From Bacteroidota bacterium (GTDB lineage: Bacteria > Bacteroidota > Ignavibacteria > Ignavibacteriales > Ignavibacteriaceae): a stretch of 40,007 nucleotides of DNA. Positions 25,981-34,538 of the stretch are shown piece by piece (the stretch's first letter is position 1; each line of letters opens with the position of its first letter). Under the pieces are notes generated by a model that did no database searches, was not told the DNA's origin, and saw only the letters and a list, made by a program, of their open reading frames with translations. A program made the translations under genes and the position numbers. The DNA lies in the NCBI GenBank assembly GCA_022564295.1, contig JADFLR010000038.1, positions 1-40,007 on the forward strand. The letters are read 5' to 3'.

Positions 25981-26466
25981 ATGAAGACTTTTTATTCTTT
26001 TCTTTTTTTAGTGATATTCTTTATTGGTTGTTCGTCAGACAGATATGAAACAAGCGATTTACATATTATTAAAAATTATAAGACTTTATCAGAGAGTGTA
26101 GTAGCAGGTGATGGTTCATTATTAATTATGAGCTACGTTGCTCGGTACGATAAACAGACTGATAGCTTTTTTATTGAGGTAAGAAGTATAGATTATATAG
26201 AAAAATTGGTAATAGAAAATCCAGTATATTATAATGGAAGTGAAAACATTAATTTAAAAGCATCTGTACCTGAAGCGGATGATTTTAATGACCAGGTTTT
26301 TAATATCTTTATAGACCATGATGTATTTAAATCTATAGTTGAAAATGGATATTATATATCTTTCAGAGTATTAACACCAGAGATTGGTAAGAATATTTAT
26401 TACCTAAATAATACTGTAAAAGAAAAAGAAGATTTATTAGAACTCTATAATAGCATTAAATTTTAA
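25981..26466 (+). CDS. Lipoprotein of unknown function
   Basis: A 161-residue protein with a lipoprotein signal (IFFIGC, lipidated C17), so an envelope protein. The mature part is acidic and rich in Ile/Tyr with no motif I recognise. It starts 98 bases after the tRNA-Ala half, inside the segment bracketed by the two tRNA-Ala copies. No strong ribosome binding site precedes the ATG. A transferred or lineage-specific gene is likely. Confidence 0.65.
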   Translation: MKTFYSFLFLVIFFIGCSSDRYETSDLHIIKNYKTLSESVVAGDGSLLIMSYVARYDKQTDSFFIEVRSIDYIEKLVIENPVYYNGSENINLKASVPEADDFNDQVFNIFIDHDVFKSIVENGYYISFRVLTPEIGKNIYYLNNTVKEKEDLLELYNSIKF

Positions 26467-26734
26467 GTCAGTTTTGAACTTGCAATTTTTATAGATACAA
26501 AGACAGCCCACCAAACATTTAAAATAATTTCTATTAAACGGTTGCCAATGGTAACAACCCACCATCTCATCCCGAAGATTATTCTTAGTGTGTAGTTATT
26601 GCTATTTAACTTACCAATCTGAAGATAGGGTTCATTTAATATCACATTGCGATATTATATTGAAATTGATATTTTTGAATTAGCTAAAAAATTTAAATCA
26701 CGACTATTTAGAAAATTAGTAAAACAATGAAATA

Positions 26735-27208
26735 ATGCATACATATGAAAAAAATACTAATTGGAAAGACAAAGAAATATATAATGTTGCGAGTAGGATT
26801 AGCGAGGTATGCCATCATAACAGTTTACCTGTTATAGATATAGAAACAGTAATAACTATTGCAGAACTTTTATCAGAGTATGCAGATTTTAAAACACATG
26901 AAGATTTAAAAAACACACTGATAATTACAGTTAAAGAATTACAAGGTATTCTAGATAAATTAAATAGCTATGAAATATATCATACATATAAATCAGATGA
27001 TTATTGGAAAGGTGCAGAACTGCGTGGTGCTGCCCGTATGATTGGTGAGGTAGTAAATAATGACCGTTTACAGGGTAAGGATAAAAAAACGTTACTTACC
27101 ATTGCAGAACTTTTAACAGGGTATTATGAATTTAAAACACATGAAGATTTGAAAAAACAACTAGTAATAACAGTTAAGGATTTTCAAGTAATTATTAATA
27201 ATTTGTAA
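26735..27208 (+). CDS. Cytoplasmic protein of two 67-residue repeats, unknown function
   Basis: A 157-residue protein built from an internal duplication: residues 10-76 and 91-157 align without gaps at an offset of 81. Shared points are the initial W, A..I.EV, TIAELL, FKTHEDLK, ITVK and a final L. Each unit looks helical. There is no signal peptide or membrane segment. Similarity is also visible at the DNA level around FKTHEDLK, so the duplication is not ancient. It lies just before the intact tRNA-Ala in the bracketed segment. I recognise no family. Confidence 0.65.
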   Translation: MHTYEKNTNWKDKEIYNVASRISEVCHHNSLPVIDIETVITIAELLSEYADFKTHEDLKNTLIITVKELQGILDKLNSYEIYHTYKSDDYWKGAELRGAARMIGEVVNNDRLQGKDKKTLLTIAELLTGYYEFKTHEDLKKQLVITVKDFQVIINNL

Positions 27209-27263
27209 TTCTTTCTGAAATACTCATTGTTAATACTAATACTAAATAGTTCGTTTTTGATAC

Positions 27264-27336
27264 GGGGCTATAGCTCAGTTGGGAGAGCGTCTGACTGGCA
27301 GTCAGAAGGTCGGCGGTTCGAGCCCGCCTAGCTCCA
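27264..27336 (+). tRNA. tRNA-Ala (anticodon GGC)
   Basis: A 73-base tRNA. The acceptor arms GGGGCTA/TAGCTCC include the G3-U70 pair that identifies alanine tRNAs. The D-arm is GCTC/GAGC, the anticodon stem TCTGA/TCAGA encloses loop CTGGCAG (anticodon GGC), and the T-arm is GGCGG/CCGCC around TTCGAGC. CCA is not encoded. A terminator follows. Confidence 0.97.
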
Positions 27337-27345
27337 CTTTATTTT

Positions 27346-27380
27346 GGCGTTGAAGAAATTATCAACGCCTTTTGTTTGTT
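27346..27380 (+). terminator. Rho-independent terminator after tRNA-Ala
   Basis: GGCGTTGA (27346-27353) and TCAACGCC (27362-27369) form a perfect 8-bp stem with an 8-base loop, followed by TTTTGTTTGTT. Confidence 0.9.
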
Positions 27381-27479
27381 ATATTTATTTATTCCTTACT
27401 AGTTTAGTGTTCAGTAATAGATTATAATCATTTCAAATTATAATGACGCCTTGGATATCAGTTCCAAAATATTTTTCAA

Positions 27480-28841
27480 ATGAATTTATTACCTAATAAA
27501 AATTATTATAAGAAAATACTAAAAGTAGCTTTGCCTGCAATTGCCGGGTTATCATCACAAATGGTTGTTTCGTTAGTTGATACAGCTATGGTCGGACGAT
27601 TGGATGAAGCTACTTACGCTCTCGCAGCGATGGGAATTGGTGTTCTTGCAACATGGGCTCTTATCAGTTTCTTTTCAAGTCTTGCAACTGGCATTCATGT
27701 TATTGTTTCAAGGAAATTTGGGCGGGCAGATTACATAGGTTGTGGAATAACATTGAACAACTCGTTACTCATCGCTTTGGTAATCGGGATAATTGTTGCC
27801 GCTGTAGGTGTTTTCTTTGCAAATCCAATTGCACATCTTTTTGCTTCCGACCCGATCGTTGGAGATTATGCGAGTGATTATATCTTTTATAGATTTCTTG
27901 GCATTCCTTTTTTCCTCATTTCCGTTTCTTATCGTGGTTTTTTCTTTGGTATTAATAAAACTAAAATATTTATGTTTTCAGGTGTAATAACAAATCTGTT
28001 AAACATTATTTTTAATTACATACTTATTTATGGAGAATTTGGTTTTCCGAGAATGGGTTTAGCCGGTGCGGGATTAGGTTCAACTTTTGCCACTGTCTTC
28101 GATCCGATGTTCTACCTTTTTATAATTCTTCTCTCATCTTACAGAAAAAGATATCAGAACTTCAAAAATTTAAAAATTGATAAAAATATTATTTCAGCAA
28201 TATTTAAAATATCGCTTCCTGTTTCTTTTCAAAACGTATTTATATTAATTGGCTTTTTAAGTTTTATTGCTATAATCGGGTTGATTGGAACGGTTGAACA
28301 AGCAGCTACACAAGCAATCATCTCCACACTTTTTATTTCATTTCTTCCTTGCTTTGGTTTTGGTATTGCCGTGCAAACCTTAGTGGGCAATAATTTAGGT
28401 GCCGGCAAGTACAACTTAGCCAAAATATATGGATTTGAAACTGCAAAAGTTACGACAATTTATACAGTAATACTTGGTATAATATTTATGTTAATTCCAC
28501 AATATGTTTTGTTGATTGTTACAAACAATCAATCGATTATTGAAATGGCAAAACCTGCATTAAGAGTTGCGGGATTCGCCCAATTATTTTATGGGGTTGG
28601 TGTAGTTTTAGCAAACGGATTGCAAGCAGCCGGTAGAACAATGTACGTTATGAAATCGGAGGTAATTGCTAATTTGTTGATATTTGTACCGCTGTCTTAT
28701 TTCCTGGGAGTTTATCTTGGTTTGGGGTTTACCTGGGCGTGGGTTGCACTTCCTGTTTATTTAATATCTTACTCAACTATGATGTATATTAAGTTCAATT
28801 CAGGAAATTGGTTTTCAAAAACACCTATTGAAAAACAATAA
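27480..28841 (+). CDS. MATE family multidrug efflux transporter
   Basis: A 453-residue inner-membrane protein with about twelve hydrophobic segments in two homologous halves. Family landmarks are the first-helix LPAIAGLSSQMVVSLVDTAMV, GRLDEATYALAAMGIG, and in the second half FGFGIAVQTLVGNNLGAGK. MATE proteins export cationic drugs or metabolites in exchange for Na+ or H+; the substrate cannot be told. It stands after the tRNA-Ala terminator and so has its own promoter. Confidence 0.95.
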   Translation: MNLLPNKNYYKKILKVALPAIAGLSSQMVVSLVDTAMVGRLDEATYALAAMGIGVLATWALISFFSSLATGIHVIVSRKFGRADYIGCGITLNNSLLIALVIGIIVAAVGVFFANPIAHLFASDPIVGDYASDYIFYRFLGIPFFLISVSYRGFFFGINKTKIFMFSGVITNLLNIIFNYILIYGEFGFPRMGLAGAGLGSTFATVFDPMFYLFIILLSSYRKRYQNFKNLKIDKNIISAIFKISLPVSFQNVFILIGFLSFIAIIGLIGTVEQAATQAIISTLFISFLPCFGFGIAVQTLVGNNLGAGKYNLAKIYGFETAKVTTIYTVILGIIFMLIPQYVLLIVTNNQSIIEMAKPALRVAGFAQLFYGVGVVLANGLQAAGRTMYVMKSEVIANLLIFVPLSYFLGVYLGLGFTWAWVALPVYLISYSTMMYIKFNSGNWFSKTPIEKQ

Positions 28842-28953
28842 CATTCTATTTTCTAGCGGATATATTAAAATTACTTAGCCACTGATAATAGCTCTTCCAT
28901 CGAAATCAATCAAAAAATGAATAAAAGTTAATTTTTAAGGGTGGTTAAAAGTC

Positions 28954-28982
28954 TTGACAAAGTTGTAACAAAGGAATATATT
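28954..28982 (+). promoter_or_regulatory. Strong sigma-70-type promoter overlapping the next start
   Basis: TTGACA (28954-28959), a 17-base spacer and TATATT (28977-28982) match the -35/-10 consensus almost perfectly. Transcription should start near 28989, which is the A of the following ATG, so the mRNA would be leaderless or nearly so. Confidence 0.55.
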
Positions 28983-28988
28983 TTGGGT

Positions 28989-29387
28989 ATGAAAAAAGGA
29001 ATACTTTATCTTTTTTGGATATTGTTTTTAGCAGTTACAGTTTATGCTGGTGCTTTCCTTGATTATTTTCAAGGGCACAGCGAGGGCGAGAATGTGCGAC
29101 TCGAATGGAAAACATCAGAAGAAGTAAATCTGCAGAATTTCATTATCGAAAGAAAAACGCCTCAAAATCCGTACATTGAGATTGCAACCATTAAACCCCA
29201 GGGTAACAATTCCTTTTATTCCTATCTTGATGAATCTGCTTACAAATCTGAAGACCTCGTGTTTATTTATCGTTTGAAAATTTTGGATAACGATGGGACT
29301 GTATCATATTCTTCCGAAGTAACTGTTTCACACAATGTATCGGGTGTAAAACGTACTTGGGGTAGTATTAAAGCAATGTTCAGATAA
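28989..29387 (+). CDS. Secreted fibronectin type III-like protein
   Basis: About 132 residues with a signal peptide (core LYLFWILFLAVTVYAGA). One FnIII-like beta-sandwich of the type found in Bacteroidota surface proteins follows: LEWKTSEEVNLQNFIIERK, then YRLKILDNDGTVSYSSEV. It ends in a basic tail, KRTWGSIKAMFR. The frame is open to a GTG at 28941, but the ATG at 28989 starts the signal peptide cleanly and the upstream part overlaps the promoter. First gene of a tight plus-strand run. No sorting domain, so it may stay in the periplasm. Confidence 0.8.
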   Translation: MKKGILYLFWILFLAVTVYAGAFLDYFQGHSEGENVRLEWKTSEEVNLQNFIIERKTPQNPYIEIATIKPQGNNSFYSYLDESAYKSEDLVFIYRLKILDNDGTVSYSSEVTVSHNVSGVKRTWGSIKAMFR

Positions 29388-29396
29388 AGTATATCG

Positions 29397-30719
29397 TTGC
29401 GCACTACCTTTTCACCCTATCTTAAAGCATTTCTAAAATCAATACAACCAATTTTTAGTGTCACATATTCGAGCATTTTAAAAGCTCGTATTTTGTTCTA
29501 TTTACTTTTTAGTGCTTCCATTCTATTAATTAATTGTGCAGGTTCTAAAAGATTTACTTCAGACGAAAAAGATTATGAAGAAGAATATAAATCTGAATTT
29601 AATTCAGTAAGAGTTTTGTTAGATGAAAAACCAAACACATTAAATATTTCCTTATCGAATAAAATTTATCTATTAAATGAAGAAAATAAAATTGCGGAGA
29701 TCAATAAGGGAAACAATATTCAGTTCTACGCAAATTCTCATACGTTAATTGCGAAAGTTGGAAGAAAAAATTTCACGGGAAAATATTTTCAACTTGTTCC
29801 TGCTGATGGTGAACTTATAAAATTAGACGGTAAAACATATAAGGGAATTTTAAGAATAGCTGCGTTTGGTAACTTTGTGGATATTGTTAATTTCATAAAT
29901 CTTGAGGATTACGTTAAAGGAGTTATTGCTAAGGAATTGCCTTTAGGCAATGGGAATGAAAATTATGAAGCATTAAAAGCTTTTACAATTTGTGTACGAA
30001 CTTACGCATTAAAAAAAATGAACGAAGGCAATGGACTGTTTGATATATTTACCGACACAAGGGATCAGGTTTATGGCGGACAATCTGCTGAAGAATTAAT
30101 TTCTAATAAAGCTGTTGATGCAACGGAAGGAATTATATTGGTTTACAATGGAAAACCGGCAACCATTTATTATCATTCCACTTGCGGCGGTTTTAGTGAA
30201 AATGTTGAAAATGTTTTCCCTCAATCTCATCTACCGTATTTATCCTCGGTTGAAGACGGGGGAGAACCTTACTGTAATATATCCCCTCGTTTTGAATGGA
30301 AAGAAGTTTATACAGAGCTGCAGTTCATAAAACAGCTTTATAATGCAAAACTAATTAATAATAAAAATTATAACATTGATGATATCAGGATTGAAAGTAG
30401 ATTTGAATCGGGAAGAGTTAACGATCTTAAAATTATTTTAGACGGCAGAAGCGGTAGAAAAGAAATTCATCTTTATGGAAATGAAATTCGTTCGAAAATA
30501 AGAACGCCCAAAAGAAATCTTTCACTATGGAGTACAATGTTTAATGTTAAAGTAATTGGGAACGGAAATATTATTTTTAATGGAAATGGGTTTGGACATG
30601 GTGTAGGGTTATGTCAGTGGGGAGCAATTGGGCAGTCGAGACGGGGAATTGATTATAAAAATATTCTTGAGCATTATTATCCGGGAACAGTTTTAGGAAG
30701 AATTGATGATAAAAGTTAA
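29397..30719 (+). CDS. SpoIID/LytB domain lipoprotein
   Basis: About 440 residues. A hydrophobic segment ending in LLINC (C47) looks like a lipoprotein signal. The SpoIID/LytB domain fills the C-terminal two thirds: NLEDYVKGVIAKELP, then YYHSTCGGFSENVENVF, and GFGHGVGLCQWGA near the end. In Bacillus SpoIID cuts glycan strands of peptidoglycan stripped of stem peptides; LytB-type proteins modify amidase activity. A cell-wall role is likely. The start is uncertain: TTG 29397 has no ribosome binding site, TTG 29493 is an alternative, and no ATG fits. It overlaps maf by 14 bases. Confidence 0.85.
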   Translation: MRTTFSPYLKAFLKSIQPIFSVTYSSILKARILFYLLFSASILLINCAGSKRFTSDEKDYEEEYKSEFNSVRVLLDEKPNTLNISLSNKIYLLNEENKIAEINKGNNIQFYANSHTLIAKVGRKNFTGKYFQLVPADGELIKLDGKTYKGILRIAAFGNFVDIVNFINLEDYVKGVIAKELPLGNGNENYEALKAFTICVRTYALKKMNEGNGLFDIFTDTRDQVYGGQSAEELISNKAVDATEGIILVYNGKPATIYYHSTCGGFSENVENVFPQSHLPYLSSVEDGGEPYCNISPRFEWKEVYTELQFIKQLYNAKLINNKNYNIDDIRIESRFESGRVNDLKIILDGRSGRKEIHLYGNEIRSKIRTPKRNLSLWSTMFNVKVIGNGNIIFNGNGFGHGVGLCQWGAIGQSRRGIDYKNILEHYYPGTVLGRIDDKS

Positions 30720-31284
30720 CCTTCCGATCTATCTCGCGTCCAAATCTCCGAGAAGAAGAAAACTATTGAAACAAATTAATCTTAATTTTAAATCATTTAC
30801 AGTTGATATGGAAGAAAAGATAAAACGGGGTGAAAAACCTTCAGTTAGCGTCAAAAGACTTTCAAAAGAGAAATTGGAAATTGCCAGGCATAAAGTAAAA
30901 CATGGTATTATAATAACAGCCGATACAATTGTTGTATTGAACAGAAAAGTAATAGGGAAACCAAAAGATAAAAAAGAAGCTAGAAGATTCTTAAAAAAAC
31001 TAAGCGGAAAAGTTCACACAGTTTATACGGGTTTTTCAATTTATAATTCAGAAAATAAAATGTTATTAACCGATTATGAAAAAACTTTTGTCGAATTCAG
31101 AGAGCTGACTGCAAAAGAAATTGATGATTATATTAAATCGGGAAACCCAATGGATAAAGCAGGCGCGTATGGTATTCAGGATGATTTTGGTGCTGTATTT
31201 ATTAATAAAATTAATGGCTGTTATTACAATGTGGTTGGTTTACCATTAACCAAAGTTTATCAAACTTTAATGAAAATAATATAG
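30706..31284 (+). CDS. maf: Maf family nucleotide pyrophosphatase
   Basis: A 192-residue cytoplasmic protein of the Maf/YhdE family, which hydrolyses non-canonical or canonical nucleoside triphosphates (dTTP/UTP-type members are common) and is linked to cell-division arrest. Landmarks are the N-terminal LASKSPRRRKLL, the catalytic region ADTIVVLNRKVIGKPKDKKEA, and GNPMDKAGAYGIQD. The ATG at 30706 overlaps the end of the SpoIID gene, so translation is probably coupled; the TTG just before it is less likely. Confidence 0.93.
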   Translation: MIKVNLPIYLASKSPRRRKLLKQINLNFKSFTVDMEEKIKRGEKPSVSVKRLSKEKLEIARHKVKHGIIITADTIVVLNRKVIGKPKDKKEARRFLKKLSGKVHTVYTGFSIYNSENKMLLTDYEKTFVEFRELTAKEIDDYIKSGNPMDKAGAYGIQDDFGAVFINKINGCYYNVVGLPLTKVYQTLMKII

Positions 31285-31285
31285 A

Positions 31286-32248
31286 TTGTTCAGTAAGTTA
31301 AAAAAGAAGATTCTTCTCTCCTTAATAATTGCTGCGATAGTTTATTTAACATTTACTATTTATGCGGATTATCAAAAAGTTATTTCTGCCTTTGGGGAAT
31401 TTAACTGGATGCTTCTACCGATACTGTTGTTTTTATCTTTACTAAATTATTTTACAAGATTTTTTAAATGGGATTATTACTTATCTGTAATTAATGTAAA
31501 GATTAAAAAATTAGATTCGCTTTCAATATTTATGTCCGGCTTAATAATGAGCATTACTCCGGGAAAGATTGGCGAGTTGTTAAAATCATATCTTGTTAAA
31601 GAAGTTACAAACGATCCAATAAGCAAAACCGCACCTGTAATATTTGCGGAACGGATAACAGACTTTTTATCGTTATTACTTATAGCAATAATTGGTGCAT
31701 ATACTTTCGATTACGGACTTAAACTGGCATTAGGTATAACTGCATTTTTCATCATTTTGATTTATATAATAAGTAATAAAAAAATATCTCTTTCAATTCT
31801 TAATTATTTAGAGCGGTTTTCATTTATAACAAAATACCTTACAAACATTCATCATGCTTATGAAAGTTCATATCAATTGCTTCGCCCTTTACCACTGCTT
31901 ACGATGACAATAGTTAGTCTTATTGCCTGGTTATTTGAATGTTTGGGATATCATCTAATTCTATTAAATTTCGATATCAACTTTGGATTTTTGTGGGCGT
32001 CGTTCAGTTATGCGTTTGCCACAATAATTGGTGCGTTATCAATGCTGCCCGGAGGTCTTGGTGTTACGGAAGGTTCACTCACCTATCTATTAGTAAAAAA
32101 GGGAGTAGCCAACAATATAGCTGTTACAACTACGTTTATTGTTAGAGTTGTTACACTTTGGTTTGCAGTGCTTGTGGGTATTATAAGCGTTTCGTTTTAT
32201 CAAAAAAGGTTTGGTAAAATTACTATAGATACAGTTAATAATTTGTAA
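31286..32248 (+). CDS. LPG synthase TM/flippase-like integral membrane protein
   Basis: A 320-residue protein with about eight hydrophobic segments, of the YbhN/UPF0104 (lysylphosphatidylglycerol synthase membrane domain) family. Marks are SGLIMSITPGKIGELLKSYLV, the aspartate/glutamate-poor middle, and ALSMLPGGLGVTEGSLTYL near the end. The cytoplasmic synthase half of MprF is absent, so it may flip or handle a lipid; substrate unknown. The start is a TTG one base after the maf stop, consistent with coupling. Confidence 0.85.
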   Translation: MFSKLKKKILLSLIIAAIVYLTFTIYADYQKVISAFGEFNWMLLPILLFLSLLNYFTRFFKWDYYLSVINVKIKKLDSLSIFMSGLIMSITPGKIGELLKSYLVKEVTNDPISKTAPVIFAERITDFLSLLLIAIIGAYTFDYGLKLALGITAFFIILIYIISNKKISLSILNYLERFSFITKYLTNIHHAYESSYQLLRPLPLLTMTIVSLIAWLFECLGYHLILLNFDINFGFLWASFSYAFATIIGALSMLPGGLGVTEGSLTYLLVKKGVANNIAVTTTFIVRVVTLWFAVLVGIISVSFYQKRFGKITIDTVNNL

Positions 32249-32264
32249 TTAAGGAGAAAAAAGA

Positions 32265-33515
32265 ATGGGTAAATTCAAGAATATTAAAGTTCCGAAAAAT
32301 GGTGAAAAGATTACAGTACAAAACGATAAATTAGTTGTACCGGATAATCCGATAATCGCTTTCATCGAAGGAGACGGAATAGGACCTGATATTTGGAGAG
32401 CATCTAAAAATGTTTTTGATGCAGCAGTTAAAAAAGTATATAACGGGAAAAAGAAAATTGCATGGATGGAAATATTTGCAGGTGATAAAGCAGTAAAAAA
32501 ATATGGCAAAAACAAATGGCTTCCTGCTGAAACAGTGGATGCAATAAGAGAATATGTTATTGCAATAAAAGGTCCTCTTACCACTCCAATTGGTGGTGGA
32601 ATAAGAAGTCTAAATGTTTCGCTCCGTCAGCAACTTGATCTTTTTGCTTGTGTTAGACCTATAAAATATTACACCGGCACTCCATCTCCTATGAAAAGAC
32701 CCCAACTTCTGGATATAGTTTTGTTCCGTGAAAATACTGAAGATGTTTATTCCGGTATTGAGTTTAAATCGGGCACAAAGGATTGTGACAGCATAATTAA
32801 ATATATCAATACAAAATTTAATAAGAATATCAGACCGAAATCGGGTGTTGGAATTAAACCTATCAGTGAATTCGGTTCTGCACGACTTGTTAGAAAAGCA
32901 ATTGAATTTGCAATTGAAGACGGTAGAAAGAGTGTAACTCTTGTTCATAAAGGAAACATTATGAAATTTACTGAAGGTTCCTTTAAAGACTGGGGATATA
33001 AAGTTGCTAAAAAAGAGTTTAAAAATATTATTATAACCGAAGATGAACTCTGGGATAAATATAATGGGAAACTTCCGGAGGGAAAAATTCTCCTTAAAGA
33101 TAGAATTGCCGATAGTATTTTCCAGCAATTACTTCTCAGACCTGATGAGTATGATGTTCTTGCCACAACAAATCTCAACGGAGATTATTTATCGGATGCT
33201 GCTGCCGCACAGGTTGGCGGATTAGGAATTGCTCCCGGCGGTAATATCAGTTACTTCACTGCATTGTTTGAAGCAACTCATGGTACTGCTCCTAAATACG
33301 CTGGAATGGATAAAGTAAATCCTGGCTCCGTTATCCTATCAGGTGTGATGATGTTTAGATATATTGGATGGAATAAAGTTGCTAAGCTTATTGAAAACGG
33401 ATTGAAAAAAGTAATTCGTTCGAAAGTAGTAACGTACGATTTTGCCAGACAAATGAAAGGCGCAAAGAAAGTTAAGACTTCTGAATTTGCTGCCGAAATA
33501 ATTAAAAATATGTAA
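32265..33515 (+). CDS. icd: NADP-dependent isocitrate dehydrogenase
   Basis: A 416-residue enzyme that decarboxylates isocitrate to 2-oxoglutarate in the TCA cycle. Close to the E. coli type: the phospho/substrate loop [34 protein letters not shown], and metal-binding aspartates near the C-terminal third. NADP choice is shown by [17 protein letters not shown] (the K-Y pair) and TYDFARQM (Y and R). An AAGGAG ribosome binding site precedes the ATG. It is the last gene of the run starting at 28989; the gap to the next gene is 170 bases. Confidence 0.96.
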   Translation: MGKFKNIKVPKNGEKITVQNDKLVVPDNPIIAFIEGDGIGPDIWRASKNVFDAAVKKVYNGKKKIAWMEIFAGDKAVKKYGKNKWLPAETVDAIREYVIAIKGPLTTPIGGGIRSLNVSLRQQLDLFACVRPIKYYTGTPSPMKRPQLLDIVLFRENTEDVYSGIEFKSGTKDCDSIIKYINTKFNKNIRPKSGVGIKPISEFGSARLVRKAIEFAIEDGRKSVTLVHKGNIMKFTEGSFKDWGYKVAKKEFKNIIITEDELWDKYNGKLPEGKILLKDRIADSIFQQLLLRPDEYDVLATTNLNGDYLSDAAAAQVGGLGIAPGGNISYFTALFEATHGTAPKYAGMDKVNPGSVILSGVMMFRYIGWNKVAKLIENGLKKVIRSKVVTYDFARQMKGAKKVKTSEFAAEIIKNM

Positions 33516-33583
33516 ATGTAACTAAATTCAACGGTGATTAGTTATTAAATATTTTTATTTTTTGTTTGGTTCTGATATTTGCG

Positions 33584-33637
33584 ATAGGGCTGAAATAGTT
33601 ACGTATAAGCGTTTTTCTTGATTATCTAAAGCCCTAT
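33584..33637. repeat. Inverted repeat downstream of icd
   Basis: ATAGGGCT (33584-33591) and AGCCCTAT (33630-33637) are a perfect 8-bp inverted repeat with a 38-base loop that contains a T-run. It may be the operator/leader region of the following ytxH-like gene or part of an icd terminator; neither is clear. Confidence 0.35.
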
Positions 33638-33686
33638 TAGTATATTTTATGCCCTTAAATTTTTGAATTAAAAGGAGTTTCAAAAA

Positions 33687-34103
33687 ATGGCACAGGAAAA
33701 TCATTTGGGTAAAGGCGTTCTAATAGGATTTATAACAGGCGGTGCACTTGGTGCTGCATTAGCTTTATTATACGCACCTAAAACTGGTAAAGAACTTCGA
33801 GCAGAAATCAGAACTAAATCGGATGAATTCCAGGACGATGCCGAAAAATATATTGCCGAAGCAAAAGATAAAGCGATAGATCTTATAAATGAAGGCAAGA
33901 AGAAATCAGAGAAGTTAATTAGAGATGCAAAAGTCAAATCCGATGAACTTATCAAAGATGCTGAGAAAGTTTTGGAAGAGGCAAGATCGAAAACTAATAT
34001 ACTTGTAAAAACAGGTAAAGAGAAAATTGATCAAAAAACAAGTCAGGTAAAAACTGCTATTAAAGCAGGTGTTGATGCTTATAAAGAAACAAAGAATAAT
34101 TAA
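33687..34103 (+). CDS. YtxH-domain protein
   Basis: A 138-residue protein with one N-terminal hydrophobic segment, glycine/alanine-rich, ending in ALLYAPKTGKELR, the defining motif of YtxH proteins. A long, highly charged coiled coil of imperfect KxxSxELIxDAxK repeats follows. YtxH proteins are small envelope- or stress-associated proteins in many bacteria, role unclear. A good AAAAGGAG ribosome binding site precedes the ATG. It is followed after 2 bases by a DUF948-like gene, a common pairing. Confidence 0.88.
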   Translation: MAQENHLGKGVLIGFITGGALGAALALLYAPKTGKELRAEIRTKSDEFQDDAEKYIAEAKDKAIDLINEGKKKSEKLIRDAKVKSDELIKDAEKVLEEARSKTNILVKTGKEKIDQKTSQVKTAIKAGVDAYKETKNN

Positions 34104-34105
34104 AA

Positions 34106-34498
34106 TTGGTTTTGATTGATATCCTTCTTTTAGTTTTGATAATTGCGGCTACTGCACTGTGCATTGTTTTAATCTATTATATTTGGAAAATTTCAAATGC
34201 GGTTAATGCAATGCAGGTGGATATAAACGAGCTTTCCAAAACTTTACAACCTCTCTTAAAATCTACAACTGAACTCTCAAATAATCTTAAAGAAATTACC
34301 GAAAATGCAAGAGCACATGTGGATATTTCTAAAAATGTTGTACTAAGCATTAAAGATAGAGTTGATACAATTCTTCAATTTGAAGAGAAAGTTAGAAGAG
34401 GTATTGAAGGTCCTGTGATGTCATTCATAAAAGAAATTACAGCATTAAATAATGGTTTGAATACTTTTTTAAGTTATTTCAGAAAGAAAGATAGTTAA
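34106..34498 (+). CDS. DUF948-like single-span membrane protein
   Basis: A 130-residue protein with one N-terminal membrane segment (about residues 5-25) and a coiled coil with the repeated LKSTTELSNNLKEITENA pattern seen in DUF948 and related small proteins. It starts with TTG 2 bases after the YtxH gene stop (a second TTG at 34112 is possible), without its own ribosome binding site, so it is translationally coupled. Function unknown; probably acts with the YtxH protein at the inner membrane. Confidence 0.7.
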   Translation: MVLIDILLLVLIIAATALCIVLIYYIWKISNAVNAMQVDINELSKTLQPLLKSTTELSNNLKEITENARAHVDISKNVVLSIKDRVDTILQFEEKVRRGIEGPVMSFIKEITALNNGLNTFLSYFRKKDS

Positions 34499-34538
34499 GT
34501 TAATATTTACTCACCTATAGTTTTGTAGGAGGAATCCC

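Noticed and set aside
26463-26645. 60-residue minus-strand frame with tryptophan-rich hydrophobic stretches, overlapping the lipoprotein gene end by 4 bases
   Set aside because: It contains a near-palindrome (GTTGCCAATGGTAAC), lacks a ribosome binding site and overlaps a better gene; possible small membrane peptide but not supported.
32610-33128. 172-residue minus-strand frame
   Set aside because: Antisense shadow of the well-supported icd gene.
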